Shown: positions 6,269-14,110, counted from the stretch's first letter. The stretch: DNA of 15,223 bases from Candidatus Woesearchaeota archaeon (GCA_016180275.1 JACPBN010000072.1:1-15223), one strand, 5' to 3'. The notes: generated from the sequence alone by a model not told the origin. Numbers and translations: made by a program.

Positions 6269-6785
6269 AAAATCTAAAAGAAAATTTGTATCGGTCAACC
6301 AAGACAGGAAGTTTGTTTTAGGCGCAATCATACTAATAATAGTTCTTGCAATCATCACAATAAACGCAGGTGCAATATTGAACAATGACGGCTATGACAA
6401 GAAGCAATGCCCTTTTGTTGTTTTAGGCAACAAAGAAGCAGCATTAAAGATCAAATACTTTGAGACTCCTTACTGCTTTTACTGCTGGCTGGAAAAGCCA
6501 ATCTTAGAGAGATTAGTCCAGAATAAAGGAACCATCTTCCACATAGAGAAATATGATCTAAGGTACTGCAAGGAAGAAGCAAACAAATATAATATAAGAG
6601 GAGTTCCCAGCTTTGTTTTTGGCATCAAGAATAACAACAACAATAACAACAACAACAACAATAATGTGACAAATGATAACCAAGATAATACAGACAATAG
6701 CCAAATAAAAGAATACACAACCTATGGCTTTATTCCAGAAGACAAACTAAATTCAATTGTGTGTGAATTAACAGCTGCTTGCTGA
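6261..6785 (+). CDS. Membrane-anchored thioredoxin-like protein with poly-Asn loop
   Basis: A 174-residue protein. A basic N-terminus precedes one membrane segment (about 18-39), and the rest should face outward. The thioredoxin fold shows the active site PYCFYC (Cys72-x-x-Cys75) after strand ALKIKYFE and the cis-proline motif GVPSF (Pro116). The next beta-hairpin, normally a few residues, is expanded by twelve consecutive Asn (124-135) and an Asn/Asp/Thr-rich stretch to about 148 before the closing strand KEYTTYGFI. Extra cysteines are at 50, 103, 168 and 174, the last being the C-terminal residue. It is probably an extracytoplasmic disulfide oxidoreductase. A CcdA-like transporter encoded 0.9 kb away could supply its electrons. 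The gene starts inside the end of the HEPN gene and is followed by a lipoprotein gene. Confidence 0.85.
   Translation: MSKKSKRKFVSVNQDRKFVLGAIILIIVLAIITINAGAILNNDGYDKKQCPFVVLGNKEAALKIKYFETPYCFYCWLEKPILERLVQNKGTIFHIEKYDLRYCKEEANKYNIRGVPSFVFGIKNNNNNNNNNNNNVTNDNQDNTDNSQIKEYTTYGFIPEDKLNSIVCELTAAC
6630..6665 (+). repeat. Trinucleotide tract encoding 12 Asn
   Basis: Twelve Asn codons in a row, eight AAC and four AAT, interrupting the thioredoxin-like gene in frame. Because the unit is three bases, length change by slippage would alter the loop length but not the frame. Confidence 0.9.
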
Positions 6786-6798
6786 AGAGGTAAAAGAT

Positions 6799-7272
6799 AT
6801 GAAAAATAATTTAATGAAATATATCTTGACAACATTATTGATTATTTTCATGATAATTTTATCTAGTTGCGCTGCAAAAAATCAGGAGCAGCAAGGCCCT
6901 CAGCCACTTGATCTAAAATCATTGACGCCAGAGCAGGCAGTTAAAGAATATTACAAAACATGGGGAACCTATGACTTCAAGACGCAATATGGATTAATAG
7001 ACAATAATTTCAAGCAGTTGGAGCCAAGCGCGAAAGATATCCAGACATTTTCAGCTTTCATGCTAGCATTTTTCGGAGAAGGCAAAGCTATAGAGCCAAT
7101 AGAAACCAGCCAGACATATTTTGATGGAAAAGAAGCAAAAGTCGGCTACAGAGTAAAGTTATTGTTTAAAGACAATACAGAAAAAATCCTGTCAGGAGTA
7201 CAGGCATTGAAGCTTACTGAGAATGGATGGAAATTAGCCGCGCCTTATGGAGATAAAGCAAAGGTTGAATAG
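6799..7272 (+). CDS. Small lipoprotein with a possible NTF2-like domain
   Basis: A 157-residue protein. The signal peptide has a hydrophobic core at 8-21 and a lipobox LSSC with Cys24. Residues 40-155 begin with LTPEQAVKEYYKTWGTYDF and end with an antiparallel strand pattern (AKVGYRVKLLF, GVQALKLTENGWKLA). This is the layout of small NTF2-like/DUF4878-type domains, which hold ligands or scaffold surface complexes. The start is well supported by GAGGT about eight bases before the ATG. It lies 13 bases after the thioredoxin-like gene and is probably co-transcribed, so it may be a partner in the same extracytoplasmic redox function. The specific role is unknown. Confidence 0.75.
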   Translation: MKNNLMKYILTTLLIIFMIILSSCAAKNQEQQGPQPLDLKSLTPEQAVKEYYKTWGTYDFKTQYGLIDNNFKQLEPSAKDIQTFSAFMLAFFGEGKAIEPIETSQTYFDGKEAKVGYRVKLLFKDNTEKILSGVQALKLTENGWKLAAPYGDKAKVE

Positions 7273-7316
7273 AAATAATGCCAAAATATTTTCACAACAA
7301 TTAACAGTCTATTTAG

Positions 7317-7664
7317 CTAATTTATATCAAGATGCGTCTCATAAAGAAAAGCAATATCCTTGTCAACTTGATTCAGCTCATGAATAATTTCTATTCTGAT
7401 TTTATCTGAATCTATTTTCTTCAGTTTACAAGCTTTTTTATGCACATTTTTGGATACCATTGCTGCGATCATCTCTGCATCTTTCTCAGAGTAATGGGCA
7501 TTTAATGTTGCTGCATAGACGCTTGCATATATTTTCTTGACGTCAAAATGCTCCAGATGCCCATGCCTCTTTACCAAAAGCATATGTTTGCATCTAGCAA
7601 AAGGATTTTGTCTTGTCTTATTATCCCGTTTTTTATTCAATTTTCCTTTTTTTGCCATTTGCAT
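7317..7664 (-). CDS. Standalone ATP-cone domain protein
   Basis: A 115-residue protein. Residues 1-22 are a basic Lys/Arg-rich tail. Residues 28-112 match the ATP-cone domain: LLVKRHGHLEHFDVKKI (29-45) corresponds to the family's opening V-x-K-R-x-G-x-x-x-x-F-D-x-x-K-I, followed by helices to the end. ATP-cones sense ATP/dATP in ribonucleotide reductases and in the repressor NrdR. Here no reductase and no zinc ribbon is attached, so it may be a free nucleotide sensor, perhaps a regulator given its basic tail. ATG codons at 7664 and 7658 are both possible; neither has a close Shine-Dalgarno (an AGGAG lies about 20 bases upstream). The gene follows the CcdA-like gene by 27 bases on the same strand. 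Confidence 0.78.
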   Translation of the reverse strand: MQMAKKGKLNKKRDNKTRQNPFARCKHMLLVKRHGHLEHFDVKKIYASVYAATLNAHYSEKDAEMIAAMVSKNVHKKACKLKKIDSDKIRIEIIHELNQVDKDIAFLYETHLDIN

Positions 7665-7691
7665 GATTAGGTTATTGTTTTTATCTCCTTA

Positions 7692-8399
7692 TCATCCCAA
7701 ATTAATAGTCCCATTAGCAATCAATATCAAAAGCCAGCCAAGCGCAATTAACACTAAGCCAGTTGCCAATCTCATTACTGCCCTGTTCTCCATCTTCCAG
7801 CGTTTGATAGTTTGTATTTTTGTGCCAAAGTACACCATGAACAAAATTACAGCTAGCGGCATTACAAATATTATATTGTAAATAACTAGTAGTATAAATG
7901 CAGTAAAATTAAAGTTTTGTGATAATAATAGAGTAATTGCTAAGTATGGGCCGCCTGTGCAAGGCAGTTCAACAGCAGCAACAAAAGCTCCTAAAAATAT
8001 GACTGTCCAGACAGAAAGATTCTGCATTAAGTCATGTATCTTCTTAGCCTTATCCTGAGGGATCATCAATGAGAATCCCTGGCCATACCAAAAATAATCC
8101 TTTATCTCTACTAGCCCTGCAAATACAACAACTGCACCCACAACGATACTTATGTATTCTGCAATTACTTGCGGTATATTTGCCAAGAAAGCGATCAGTC
8201 CTAAGCCTGCTAAAAAATAGATAACATACACAACACCGATATACAGCAATCCTTTGCTTAAGAGCTGGTTTTTTTTCCTTGTTGCAAGCAGAGTCGAGAC
8301 TAGCAAAATTAATACACCTATAGCGCACGGATTGATTGAGTCAATCACTGCAGTTACCAATACTACTCCGATCGTAGGTAATGATGCTTCAACTGCCAT
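7692..8399 (-). CDS. CcdA/DsbD-like transmembrane thiol-disulfide transporter
   Basis: A 235-residue polytopic membrane protein with about six hydrophobic segments (roughly 8-38, 50-73, 80-97, 130-158, 166-190, 208-229). The two characteristic cysteines are in SINPCAIG (Cys25) and ELPCTGGPY (Cys147), the redox pair of the CcdA/DsbD family, which carries reducing equivalents from cytoplasmic thioredoxin across the membrane. A soluble loop of about 30 residues (99-128) separates the two halves. A thioredoxin-like membrane protein with a CxxC motif is encoded nearby at 6261-6785 and is a plausible partner. The gene lies 35 bases after the histidine-rich membrane protein gene and is probably in one operon with it. 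The start is ATG 8399; the ribosome binding site is weak. Confidence 0.88.
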   Translation of the reverse strand: MAVEASLPTIGVVLVTAVIDSINPCAIGVLILLVSTLLATRKKNQLLSKGLLYIGVVYVIYFLAGLGLIAFLANIPQVIAEYISIVVGAVVVFAGLVEIKDYFWYGQGFSLMIPQDKAKKIHDLMQNLSVWTVIFLGAFVAAVELPCTGGPYLAITLLLSQNFNFTAFILLVIYNIIFVMPLAVILFMVYFGTKIQTIKRWKMENRAVMRLATGLVLIALGWLLILIANGTINLG

Positions 8400-8434
8400 C
8401 TTTATCTCACACTTTCATATTTATTATACGTTTA

Positions 8435-9289
8435 CTATTTCACAACCACATTAACATTATTATTCGTATTATCAGCTACAGCATGATCATTTCCGTTTAA
8501 TTCAGCTAATAGCTCTTGCTCTGTCTTTTCGCTGAATATTATCTTCAATCTGTCTCCTGGAGGAACAGTTCCATAAGGGCTTATGACATACTCAACAGCA
8601 TTCTCTAGCTTGCTCCATTTTCTTTCTCTGCCAAACTGCTTCTCTACAAAGACAGATAACGCTGCTGCTTTTCCATTGCACATCTGCCCATTTTTAACAG
8701 TAATCTCTCCTTTATTGCTATGCATACTAAATTCTTCCATAGCTAGATGTGAATCAACCTTCTCAAAAAATTCGCCTAGTGCCACTTCTTCCAATGTCCT
8801 TGGTACTCCTTCAATATGGATCCTGTTGTCATTGTGCTCATGCATGGTATTTGTGCCGACCCTGTTTAACATTCCTTTAGGCTCTGCCAGCTCATAATGC
8901 TGATCGCATAACATTATTTCATAATCAGCATGCCAGTGCACTGGCCCTTTAGTGGGAGATGCAAAGTTAAGGTATAATGTTGAGGATATCATAAACAATG
9001 TTGCAATCACTACTACTACTGCAACAACATCAAACACGATTCTTTTATGGAATTGGTGCGGATTTTTGAGTGTAAAATACCAGAATAATGCCAGAGCAGA
9101 TATTATTGAAGCTGCATATACTAAGTTCAACGAGAGCGAAGTAAAGTCTATGCCATTAAAATCTGCAGAAGAACCTTCTTCATCACCATGCCCATAAGCT
9201 GCTAAAGATGTAAATGATAACATAGCTAGCAATAGAAATAACACGCTAAGTACTTTTACAACACACCTCTTTTTTGATCCCATTGCCAT
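8435..9289 (-). CDS. Histidine-rich membrane protein, possible metal-binding ectodomain
   Basis: A 284-residue protein. There is a probable signal peptide (9-31) and then a short GHGDEEG stretch. Two membrane segments follow (about 55-74 and 84-106), then an external domain. That domain carries many potential ligands: HWH (118-120), Cys128 and His131, HEH (150-152), His158, His181, His190 and Cys204. A comparable pattern, HWHAD then HEHxDNRIHIEG, recurs in archaeal hypothetical proteins as far as I recall, without an assigned function. Placement upstream of a CcdA-like gene suggests metal or thiol chemistry outside the membrane. The C-terminus (275-284) is Asn/Val-rich. ATG codons at residues 1 and 3 are both possible; an AGGAT lies directly before the first. 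Confidence 0.7.
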   Translation of the reverse strand: MAMGSKKRCVVKVLSVLFLLLAMLSFTSLAAYGHGDEEGSSADFNGIDFTSLSLNLVYAASIISALALFWYFTLKNPHQFHKRIVFDVVAVVVVIATLFMISSTLYLNFASPTKGPVHWHADYEIMLCDQHYELAEPKGMLNRVGTNTMHEHNDNRIHIEGVPRTLEEVALGEFFEKVDSHLAMEEFSMHSNKGEITVKNGQMCNGKAAALSVFVEKQFGRERKWSKLENAVEYVISPYGTVPPGDRLKIIFSEKTEQELLAELNGNDHAVADNTNNNVNVVVK

Positions 9290-9377
9290 ATCCTAAAAAA
9301 CGATATTGTTGATGACAGATATTTCAAAAATTAATAATTCGATATAATTTTAATCATCAAACATCTACAAACTTTTC

Positions 9378-9467
9378 TTAGCAAAATTCACATTGATGCT
9401 TTGCTGCTTTCTTTGATTTCTTAGAACTTTTTCCTGCTTTCTTTGATTTTTTCTTTTTTGCTGCCAT
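9378..9467 (-). CDS. 29-residue lysine-rich small protein ending in CEFC
   Basis: A small gene encoding 29 residues: MAAKKKKSKKAGK, then two further Lys/Ser stretches, then KHQCEFC at the end. Thirteen of the 29 residues are Lys. It is judged real because a full GGAGGT Shine-Dalgarno (9472-9477) lies four bases before the ATG, and a TATA box (9511-9520) sits at the right distance for a leader of about 20 bases. The basic tail could bind nucleic acid, and the terminal Cys-x-x-Cys could bind metal or form a disulfide. No function is known. It is transcribed on its own between the glm operon and the histidine-rich protein gene. Confidence 0.65.
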   Translation of the reverse strand: MAAKKKKSKKAGKSSKKSKKAAKHQCEFC

Positions 9468-9493
9468 TCTGACCTCCAATTGAATTATTATAA

Positions 9494-9520
9494 AATAGAA
9501 TGATTTTCTATTATTTAAAA
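9494..9520 (-). promoter_or_regulatory. TATA box and adjoining inverted repeat of the small lysine-rich gene
   Basis: Minus-strand TTTTAAATAA is preceded by GC (TATA box, 9511-9520), 44-53 bases before the ATG. Directly downstream is a 7-base inverted repeat, AATAGAA (9494-9500) and TTCTATT (9506-9512), which overlaps the edge of the TATA box. It could be an operator; no cognate regulator is identified. Confidence 0.45.
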
Positions 9521-9540
9521 GCTTCGGTTTGATGAAATAT

Positions 9541-9561
9541 TTTTAAGAAATTATCTTAAAA
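9541..9561. terminator. Perfect AT-rich hairpin downstream of the glmU-like gene
   Basis: TTTTAAGA (9541-9548) and TCTTAAAA (9554-9561) are exact reverse complements separated by five bases, 33 bases past the glmU-like stop codon. It may be a 3' end or processing signal. There is no long T-run on the minus strand, so termination is only suggested. Confidence 0.3.
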
Positions 9562-9593
9562 GTTAGTTATTATTTTTACCATATTCTTTTTTT

Positions 9594-10799
9594 CTAGCTT
9601 AATTTATCCTTCTTAACGATCTCACCTGGCAGTGTAGATGTATTTGGCCACAGTTTTCTCCCAGGATAAAGAGTAGTATGGATTCCTGTATGTACATTAT
9701 CTGCTATTATCACGCCTAATTTTCTTCTGCCAGAATCTACAAGCTCATCTCTGACCAGTGATTTAATATTCAGGTTGTCATGCCTCAAGTTTGCTGTAAT
9801 TGTGCCAGCACCCAGATTTACATTATCACCTATTACAGAATCTCCGATATAGCTTAGATGAGGAACTTTACTGTTATCTCCAATAATAGAATTTTTAATC
9901 TCAACAGCTTGGCCAATATGGCAATTATTCCCGATAGTTATGCTGCCACGCAAATAACAATTAGGCCCAATTTTGCAATTTTTTCCAATTATAACATCTC
10001 CTTCAATATATGTGCCAGCTAATAATTTAGTGCCTTTGCCAACAATAATATTGCCTTTAATTATAACATTATCTTCTTTTTCGCCGTCTATTTTATTTTT
10101 ACTTGCACTGCCGGTAATTTTCCCAACAAAGAACTCATTTGCTTCCAATAAATCCCATGGATAGCCAATAGAATGCCAGTAATCAGAAACAGTTTCAACA
10201 GTTACAATAGAATCTGTTTTATTACTTTTAACCAAATGCTTAATATAATCAATAATCTCATATTCTCCTCGTGAAGATTTTTTTAGCTTATAATCAAATA
10301 TCTTTTTATCAAAAACATATAAGCCACTATTTGCTATATTGCCTACAAATGTCTGAGGCTTTTCAACAATATCAACAAGCTTATTCCTCTCTGCAAGCAA
10401 AATGCCAAATCTGCCTGGATCTTTTACTTTTACGCCTAGCATTGCATATTTATGCTTGATAGCAGCTGCTATATCTTTGCCAGAAAATAAGTCATCACCG
10501 TTCATTACAATGAATTTGTCATGCAGAATATCTTTGACCTGCATTAATGCATGGCCGGTTCCAAGCTGCTCTTTCTGCTCAAAATATCTCAACTTTAATT
10601 TTGCAATAACATCAATTATCTGCTCTTTCTGATATCCGATAATGATAATGACTTCATTAATTTCTTTCACAAGAGCAAGCTGCTCAAGATTATGCTCAAG
10701 AATTGTCTTGTTTGCAATCTTTAGAAGAGGCTTTGGCATTGTAACTGTCAAAGGATATGTTCTTGTTGATTTTCCTGCTGCGAGAATGATTGCCTGCAT
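9594..10799 (-). CDS. glmU: GlmU-like sugar-1-phosphate nucleotidylyltransferase/acetyltransferase
   Basis: A 401-residue two-domain enzyme. The N-terminal nucleotidyltransferase domain (1-230) has LAAGKSTR (6-13), MPKPLL (21-26), QLGTGHAL (78-85) and GDD (101-103). The C-terminal part (245-395) is a left-handed beta-helix with repeating I-G-x-x-x hexapeptides and the acetyltransferase region KVPHLSYIGDSVIG...GAGTITANLRHD (about 311-341). This is the archaeal GlmU arrangement (as in Sulfolobus ST0452), able to acetylate glucosamine-1-phosphate and attach UTP. Its place after glmS and glmM makes UDP-GlcNAc synthesis the natural role, although ST0452-type enzymes also accept other sugar phosphates. 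It is 47 bases downstream of glmM. GGTGGTG before the ATG may serve as the ribosome binding site. Confidence 0.88.
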   Translation of the reverse strand: MQAIILAAGKSTRTYPLTVTMPKPLLKIANKTILEHNLEQLALVKEINEVIIIIGYQKEQIIDVIAKLKLRYFEQKEQLGTGHALMQVKDILHDKFIVMNGDDLFSGKDIAAAIKHKYAMLGVKVKDPGRFGILLAERNKLVDIVEKPQTFVGNIANSGLYVFDKKIFDYKLKKSSRGEYEIIDYIKHLVKSNKTDSIVTVETVSDYWHSIGYPWDLLEANEFFVGKITGSASKNKIDGEKEDNVIIKGNIIVGKGTKLLAGTYIEGDVIIGKNCKIGPNCYLRGSITIGNNCHIGQAVEIKNSIIGDNSKVPHLSYIGDSVIGDNVNLGAGTITANLRHDNLNIKSLVRDELVDSGRRKLGVIIADNVHTGIHTTLYPGRKLWPNTSTLPGEIVKKDKLS

Positions 10800-10815
10800 A
10801 GTTTACACCACCAAC

Positions 10816-10835
10816 AAAGCCGCTGCTATGGCTTT
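10816..10835. other. Short hairpin between glmM and glmU
   Basis: AAAGCC (10816-10821) and GGCTTT (10830-10835) with an 8-base loop, in the 47-base gap between the glmM stop codon and the glmU-like ATG. It could tune expression within the operon or be chance. Confidence 0.25.
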
Positions 10836-10846
10836 AGTATCATAAA

Positions 10847-12205
10847 TTAAACACCAATCTCCTTCCTGATCTCATTCGAAATTTTATCAGCTAATTTCTC
10901 AATTTGCTTCTGGGATTTGCCTTCGATCATGATTCTTGCAAGATTTTCAGTGCCCGAATACCTTACTAAGACGCGACCATTTTTGCCTAGTTCTTTTTCA
11001 GCATCTTTAATAGAGCTCTTGACTTTGCTCATCTTATCAAATTCTTTTTTTTCATTGACTTTTACATTTACAAGTATCTGCGGATAGGATTTCATGCAAG
11101 ATGCAAGCTCAGAAAGCTTTTTGCCTTGCTGCTTCATTATCCGCAAAATCTGCAGCGCAGTTATGATTCCGTCTCCAGTCGTGCTGTAATCAGAGAATAT
11201 AATATGCCCAGATTGCTCTCCACCTAAACTATATCCTTCTTTCTGCAGGACATCCATAACATACCTGTCTCCTACTTGCGTCTTAACTACTTTTATACCT
11301 TGCTTAGCAAGCGTTTCTTCAAACCCAAGATTTGCCATGACTGTGCTGACAACAGTTTCCTTAACAAGCTTTTTCTTTTGCTTCAAATCAATTGCACCTA
11401 TTGCAAGAATATGGTCGCCGTCAACTTCATTTCCATTTTCATCAACAAAAATTACCCTGTCTGCATCACCATCTAAAGCAATGCCAATATCAGCTTTTTG
11501 TTTCTTAACTTCTGTTGCAACAATTTCTGGATGCATTGCACCGCAGTTTAGATTTATGTTAAGGCCGTCTGGCTGCATGTTTAAGGCAATTACTTCTGCA
11601 CCTAGCTCAGAAAAAATAACCTGAGCAACCTGATAAGCTGCTCCGTTTGCGCAGTCTACAACAATCTTCAGGCCTTTTAATGACATGCTTTTGATTGTGC
11701 TTTTTGCATACTCGATATACCTTCCGCGCGCATCATTTATACGAAATGCTTTTCCTATCAAATCTCCCTGTATATGATCACTAGCTATATGCTCGCTTAA
11801 TAATAATTTTTCCATTTCATGCTCAACAGAATCAGGCAATTTATAGCCATCTCTGGCAAATAGTTTTATTCCATTGTCTGTTGCAGGATTATGTGAAGCT
11901 GAAATCATTATTCCGGCATCTGCATTTAGGCTTTTAGTGAGCTGTGCAACTGCAGGAGTAGGCATTGGCCCAACCAAATAAACATCAACACCCATACTGC
12001 ATAGGCCAGCTGTCAGCGCAGTTTCAAATATATATCCAGAAAGCCTTGTATCTTTGCCGATAACAACTTTATGCTTTTCCTTTTTATTCTGGTCTCTAAA
12101 TACAATAGCTGCTGCCTTTCCAACACGCAATGCCATCTCTGGTGTCATTGGATAGGTGTTTGCTTTTCCTCTTATGCCATCGGTACCGAATATTTTCTTT
12201 ATCAT
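10847..12205 (-). CDS. glmM: Phosphoglucosamine mutase GlmM
   Basis: A 452-residue alpha-D-phosphohexomutase that converts glucosamine-6-phosphate to glucosamine-1-phosphate. All four landmarks are present: the phosphoserine loop ISASHNP with Ser104; the Mg site DGDADR (245-250); the sugar-binding GEQSGH (329-334); and the phosphate-binding RYSGTE (415-420). The length, the opening KKIFGTDGIRG and KTQVGDRYVMDVL (308-320) match GlmM as found in bacteria particularly well, so a bacterial origin is possible. It begins 18 bases after the glmS stop codon on the same strand, so the two genes form one transcript. No strong Shine-Dalgarno is visible. Confidence 0.95.
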   Translation of the reverse strand: MIKKIFGTDGIRGKANTYPMTPEMALRVGKAAAIVFRDQNKKEKHKVVIGKDTRLSGYIFETALTAGLCSMGVDVYLVGPMPTPAVAQLTKSLNADAGIMISASHNPATDNGIKLFARDGYKLPDSVEHEMEKLLLSEHIASDHIQGDLIGKAFRINDARGRYIEYAKSTIKSMSLKGLKIVVDCANGAAYQVAQVIFSELGAEVIALNMQPDGLNINLNCGAMHPEIVATEVKKQKADIGIALDGDADRVIFVDENGNEVDGDHILAIGAIDLKQKKKLVKETVVSTVMANLGFEETLAKQGIKVVKTQVGDRYVMDVLQKEGYSLGGEQSGHIIFSDYSTTGDGIITALQILRIMKQQGKKLSELASCMKSYPQILVNVKVNEKKEFDKMSKVKSSIKDAEKELGKNGRVLVRYSGTENLARIMIEGKSQKQIEKLADKISNEIRKEIGV

Positions 12206-12223
12206 TTTAGTTCAACTCGTTTT

Positions 12224-14011
12224 TTACCTAACTACAACCGATTTTGCGAGGTTCCTTGGTTTATCAACGTCAAGACCTTTAGCTAATGCTAAATAATAAG
12301 CTAAAATCTGCAAAGGTATTATCATTAAAATAGGATCTGCATCGCCTGCTGCTGGAACTTGTATAAAATAATCAAATACTTCATTATTTTCATCTGATAC
12401 CCCAATTATATATCCATTTCTTGCTTTAACTTCCATTGCATTGCTTAATATCAATTTTCTAGTAGATTTAGTTATTAGTGCAATACAAGGCACTCCTTTC
12501 TCTATCAAAGCTATTGTTCCGTGCTTTAACTCAGCGCCTGCAAATCCTTCTGCATGGATATAGCTGACTTCTTTTATCTTCAATGCGCCTTCAAGCGCGC
12601 TTGGATATGCTAAATCTCTTCCAATCAAAAAGAAATCATGCTGCTTATGCAGCTTTTCAGCAAGCGGCTTTAATTTTTCAAGGCCAACATCAATAACTTT
12701 ATCAACATGTTTGCATGCACTATTGATTATTTTCTTTCCATCTTCCAGCCTTCCTGCGCTGCTATATGCAAACAGCAATAATAATGCAAGCTGGCTTGTA
12801 TAGCTCTTTGTGCTCAATACACAAATCTCTGGCCCAGAATTCATCATAACGCTTGTATCACATAATCTGGTCAGAGTGCTTCCCATCACATTCACGATAG
12901 CGATTGTTTTGCAGCCATGGGCTTTTGCTGTCTTTACTGCATCAAGGAGATCAGCTGTCTCACCTGATTGGGAGACTGCAACTACAAGTGTTTCTTTTTT
13001 CAAAAAGTTTTCATGATTCCTGAATTCGCTTGCAAGAACAACATTCACATGCCTTTTTGCAACATGGGCAAAGATATAGCTAGCAGAGACACATGCATGA
13101 TAGCTAGTGCCGCAGCCGACAAAAAAGACACCATGGGCGTTTTTTATTGCATCAGTCACTTTTGCAATGAGTTCATGATCCTGCTCAATCGCTTTTTTTA
13201 TTGTCTCTTTTTGCTCAGTAATTTCCTTGAGCATGAAATGAGGATAATTTCCCTTTTTTGCCTGCTCTAAAGTCCAAGTTATTGTCTTAATCTCTTTTTT
13301 TATTTTTTTATTAGTTTTGACATTATAAACCTCATAATTCTTACTAGAATCAACTACATTGCCTAAGTCAAGCACAGCATACTCTTCATCATCCAAATAT
13401 ACAACTTTGTTTGTATGCTCCAAGAACGCAGGCACATCGCTTGCTGCAAAAATTTCATCTTTGCCTATGCCAAGCACAAGCGGGCTTCCGTTTCTCGCAA
13501 CTATCATCTCTCCAGAAACATTAACAGCAACAATTGCATAGCTTCCTTCCACTCTCAGCAAGGTTTCATGGACTGCATCCTTAAAGCTCTTGCCTTGCTT
13601 CATTGAATAAGAGATATACTGCGGAAAGATTTCTGTATCTGTTTGACTAATAAACTTAATCCCATGTTTTTCCAGCTCATGCTTTAATTCCTGATAGTTT
13701 TCTACAATCCCATTATGTACAACTGCTACTTTTTTATCTTGGCTAAGATGAGGATGGGCATTAATTTGAGTGACACCGCCATGAGTGCTCCAACGGGTAT
13801 GGGCCACACCTAAATTGCCTTGTAAAGTTAGAAAGTTTAATTTATTATGCACTTCGTCTATCTTGCCAATATCTTTTTTAATCTGAAATTGATCATTAGC
13901 TAAGGTTGCAATACCTACAGAATCATAGCCCCTATATTCTAAAGTTTTAATACATTCTAGTAATATATTACAGGCTTTTCTCTTTCCTTTATACCCTACA
14001 ATGCCGCACAT
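12224..14011 (-). CDS. glmS: Glutamine-fructose-6-phosphate aminotransferase (isomerizing)
   Basis: A 595-residue enzyme making glucosamine-6-phosphate from fructose-6-phosphate and glutamine, the first step to UDP-GlcNAc. ATG 14011 is chosen over an upstream TTG (14020) because the nucleophile must be Cys2 (MCGIVGY). The glutaminase domain (1-220) has LEYRGYDS, TRWSTHG and HNGIVENY. Two sugar isomerase domains follow: FFVGCGTSYHA begins the first; the second includes GRDLAYPSALEGALKIKE and HAEGFAGAELKHG. The C-terminus DKPRNLAKSVVV is the family's typical ending. It is the first gene of the glmS-glmM-glmU operon and divergent from the winged-helix/S-layer-domain gene. No ribozyme or riboswitch is visible in the 140 bases upstream. 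Confidence 0.97.
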   Translation of the reverse strand: MCGIVGYKGKRKACNILLECIKTLEYRGYDSVGIATLANDQFQIKKDIGKIDEVHNKLNFLTLQGNLGVAHTRWSTHGGVTQINAHPHLSQDKKVAVVHNGIVENYQELKHELEKHGIKFISQTDTEIFPQYISYSMKQGKSFKDAVHETLLRVEGSYAIVAVNVSGEMIVARNGSPLVLGIGKDEIFAASDVPAFLEHTNKVVYLDDEEYAVLDLGNVVDSSKNYEVYNVKTNKKIKKEIKTITWTLEQAKKGNYPHFMLKEITEQKETIKKAIEQDHELIAKVTDAIKNAHGVFFVGCGTSYHACVSASYIFAHVAKRHVNVVLASEFRNHENFLKKETLVVAVSQSGETADLLDAVKTAKAHGCKTIAIVNVMGSTLTRLCDTSVMMNSGPEICVLSTKSYTSQLALLLLFAYSSAGRLEDGKKIINSACKHVDKVIDVGLEKLKPLAEKLHKQHDFFLIGRDLAYPSALEGALKIKEVSYIHAEGFAGAELKHGTIALIEKGVPCIALITKSTRKLILSNAMEVKARNGYIIGVSDENNEVFDYFIQVPAAGDADPILMIIPLQILAYYLALAKGLDVDKPRNLAKSVVVR

Positions 14012-14030
14012 ATAAATCAAGATTTAATAG

Positions 14031-14078
14031 CTATATTTATCATAACTAATCCGTAATCTATCCCTCTTATATATAAAT
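14031..14078 (-). promoter_or_regulatory. glmS: Promoter region of the glm operon, two candidate TATA boxes
   Basis: Minus-strand ATAAATATAG (14031-14040) lies 20-29 bases before ATG 14011 and would give a leaderless transcript. A stronger-looking TTTATATATAA (14068-14078) lies farther up and would give a leader of about 35 bases without a Shine-Dalgarno. The sequence alone does not decide between them. Confidence 0.5.
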
Positions 14079-14110
14079 GTTATTAAAAATTTTATAATAC
14101 CAGTACAAAA

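Noticed and set aside
8050..8328. Second minus-strand frame inside the CcdA-like gene
   Set aside because: It overlaps conserved membrane segments and NPC/PCT motif context in another frame and has no own signals.
12224..14020. TTG start nine bases upstream for glmS
   Set aside because: It would put three residues before the Met-Cys pair, and the catalytic Cys must become the N-terminal residue.
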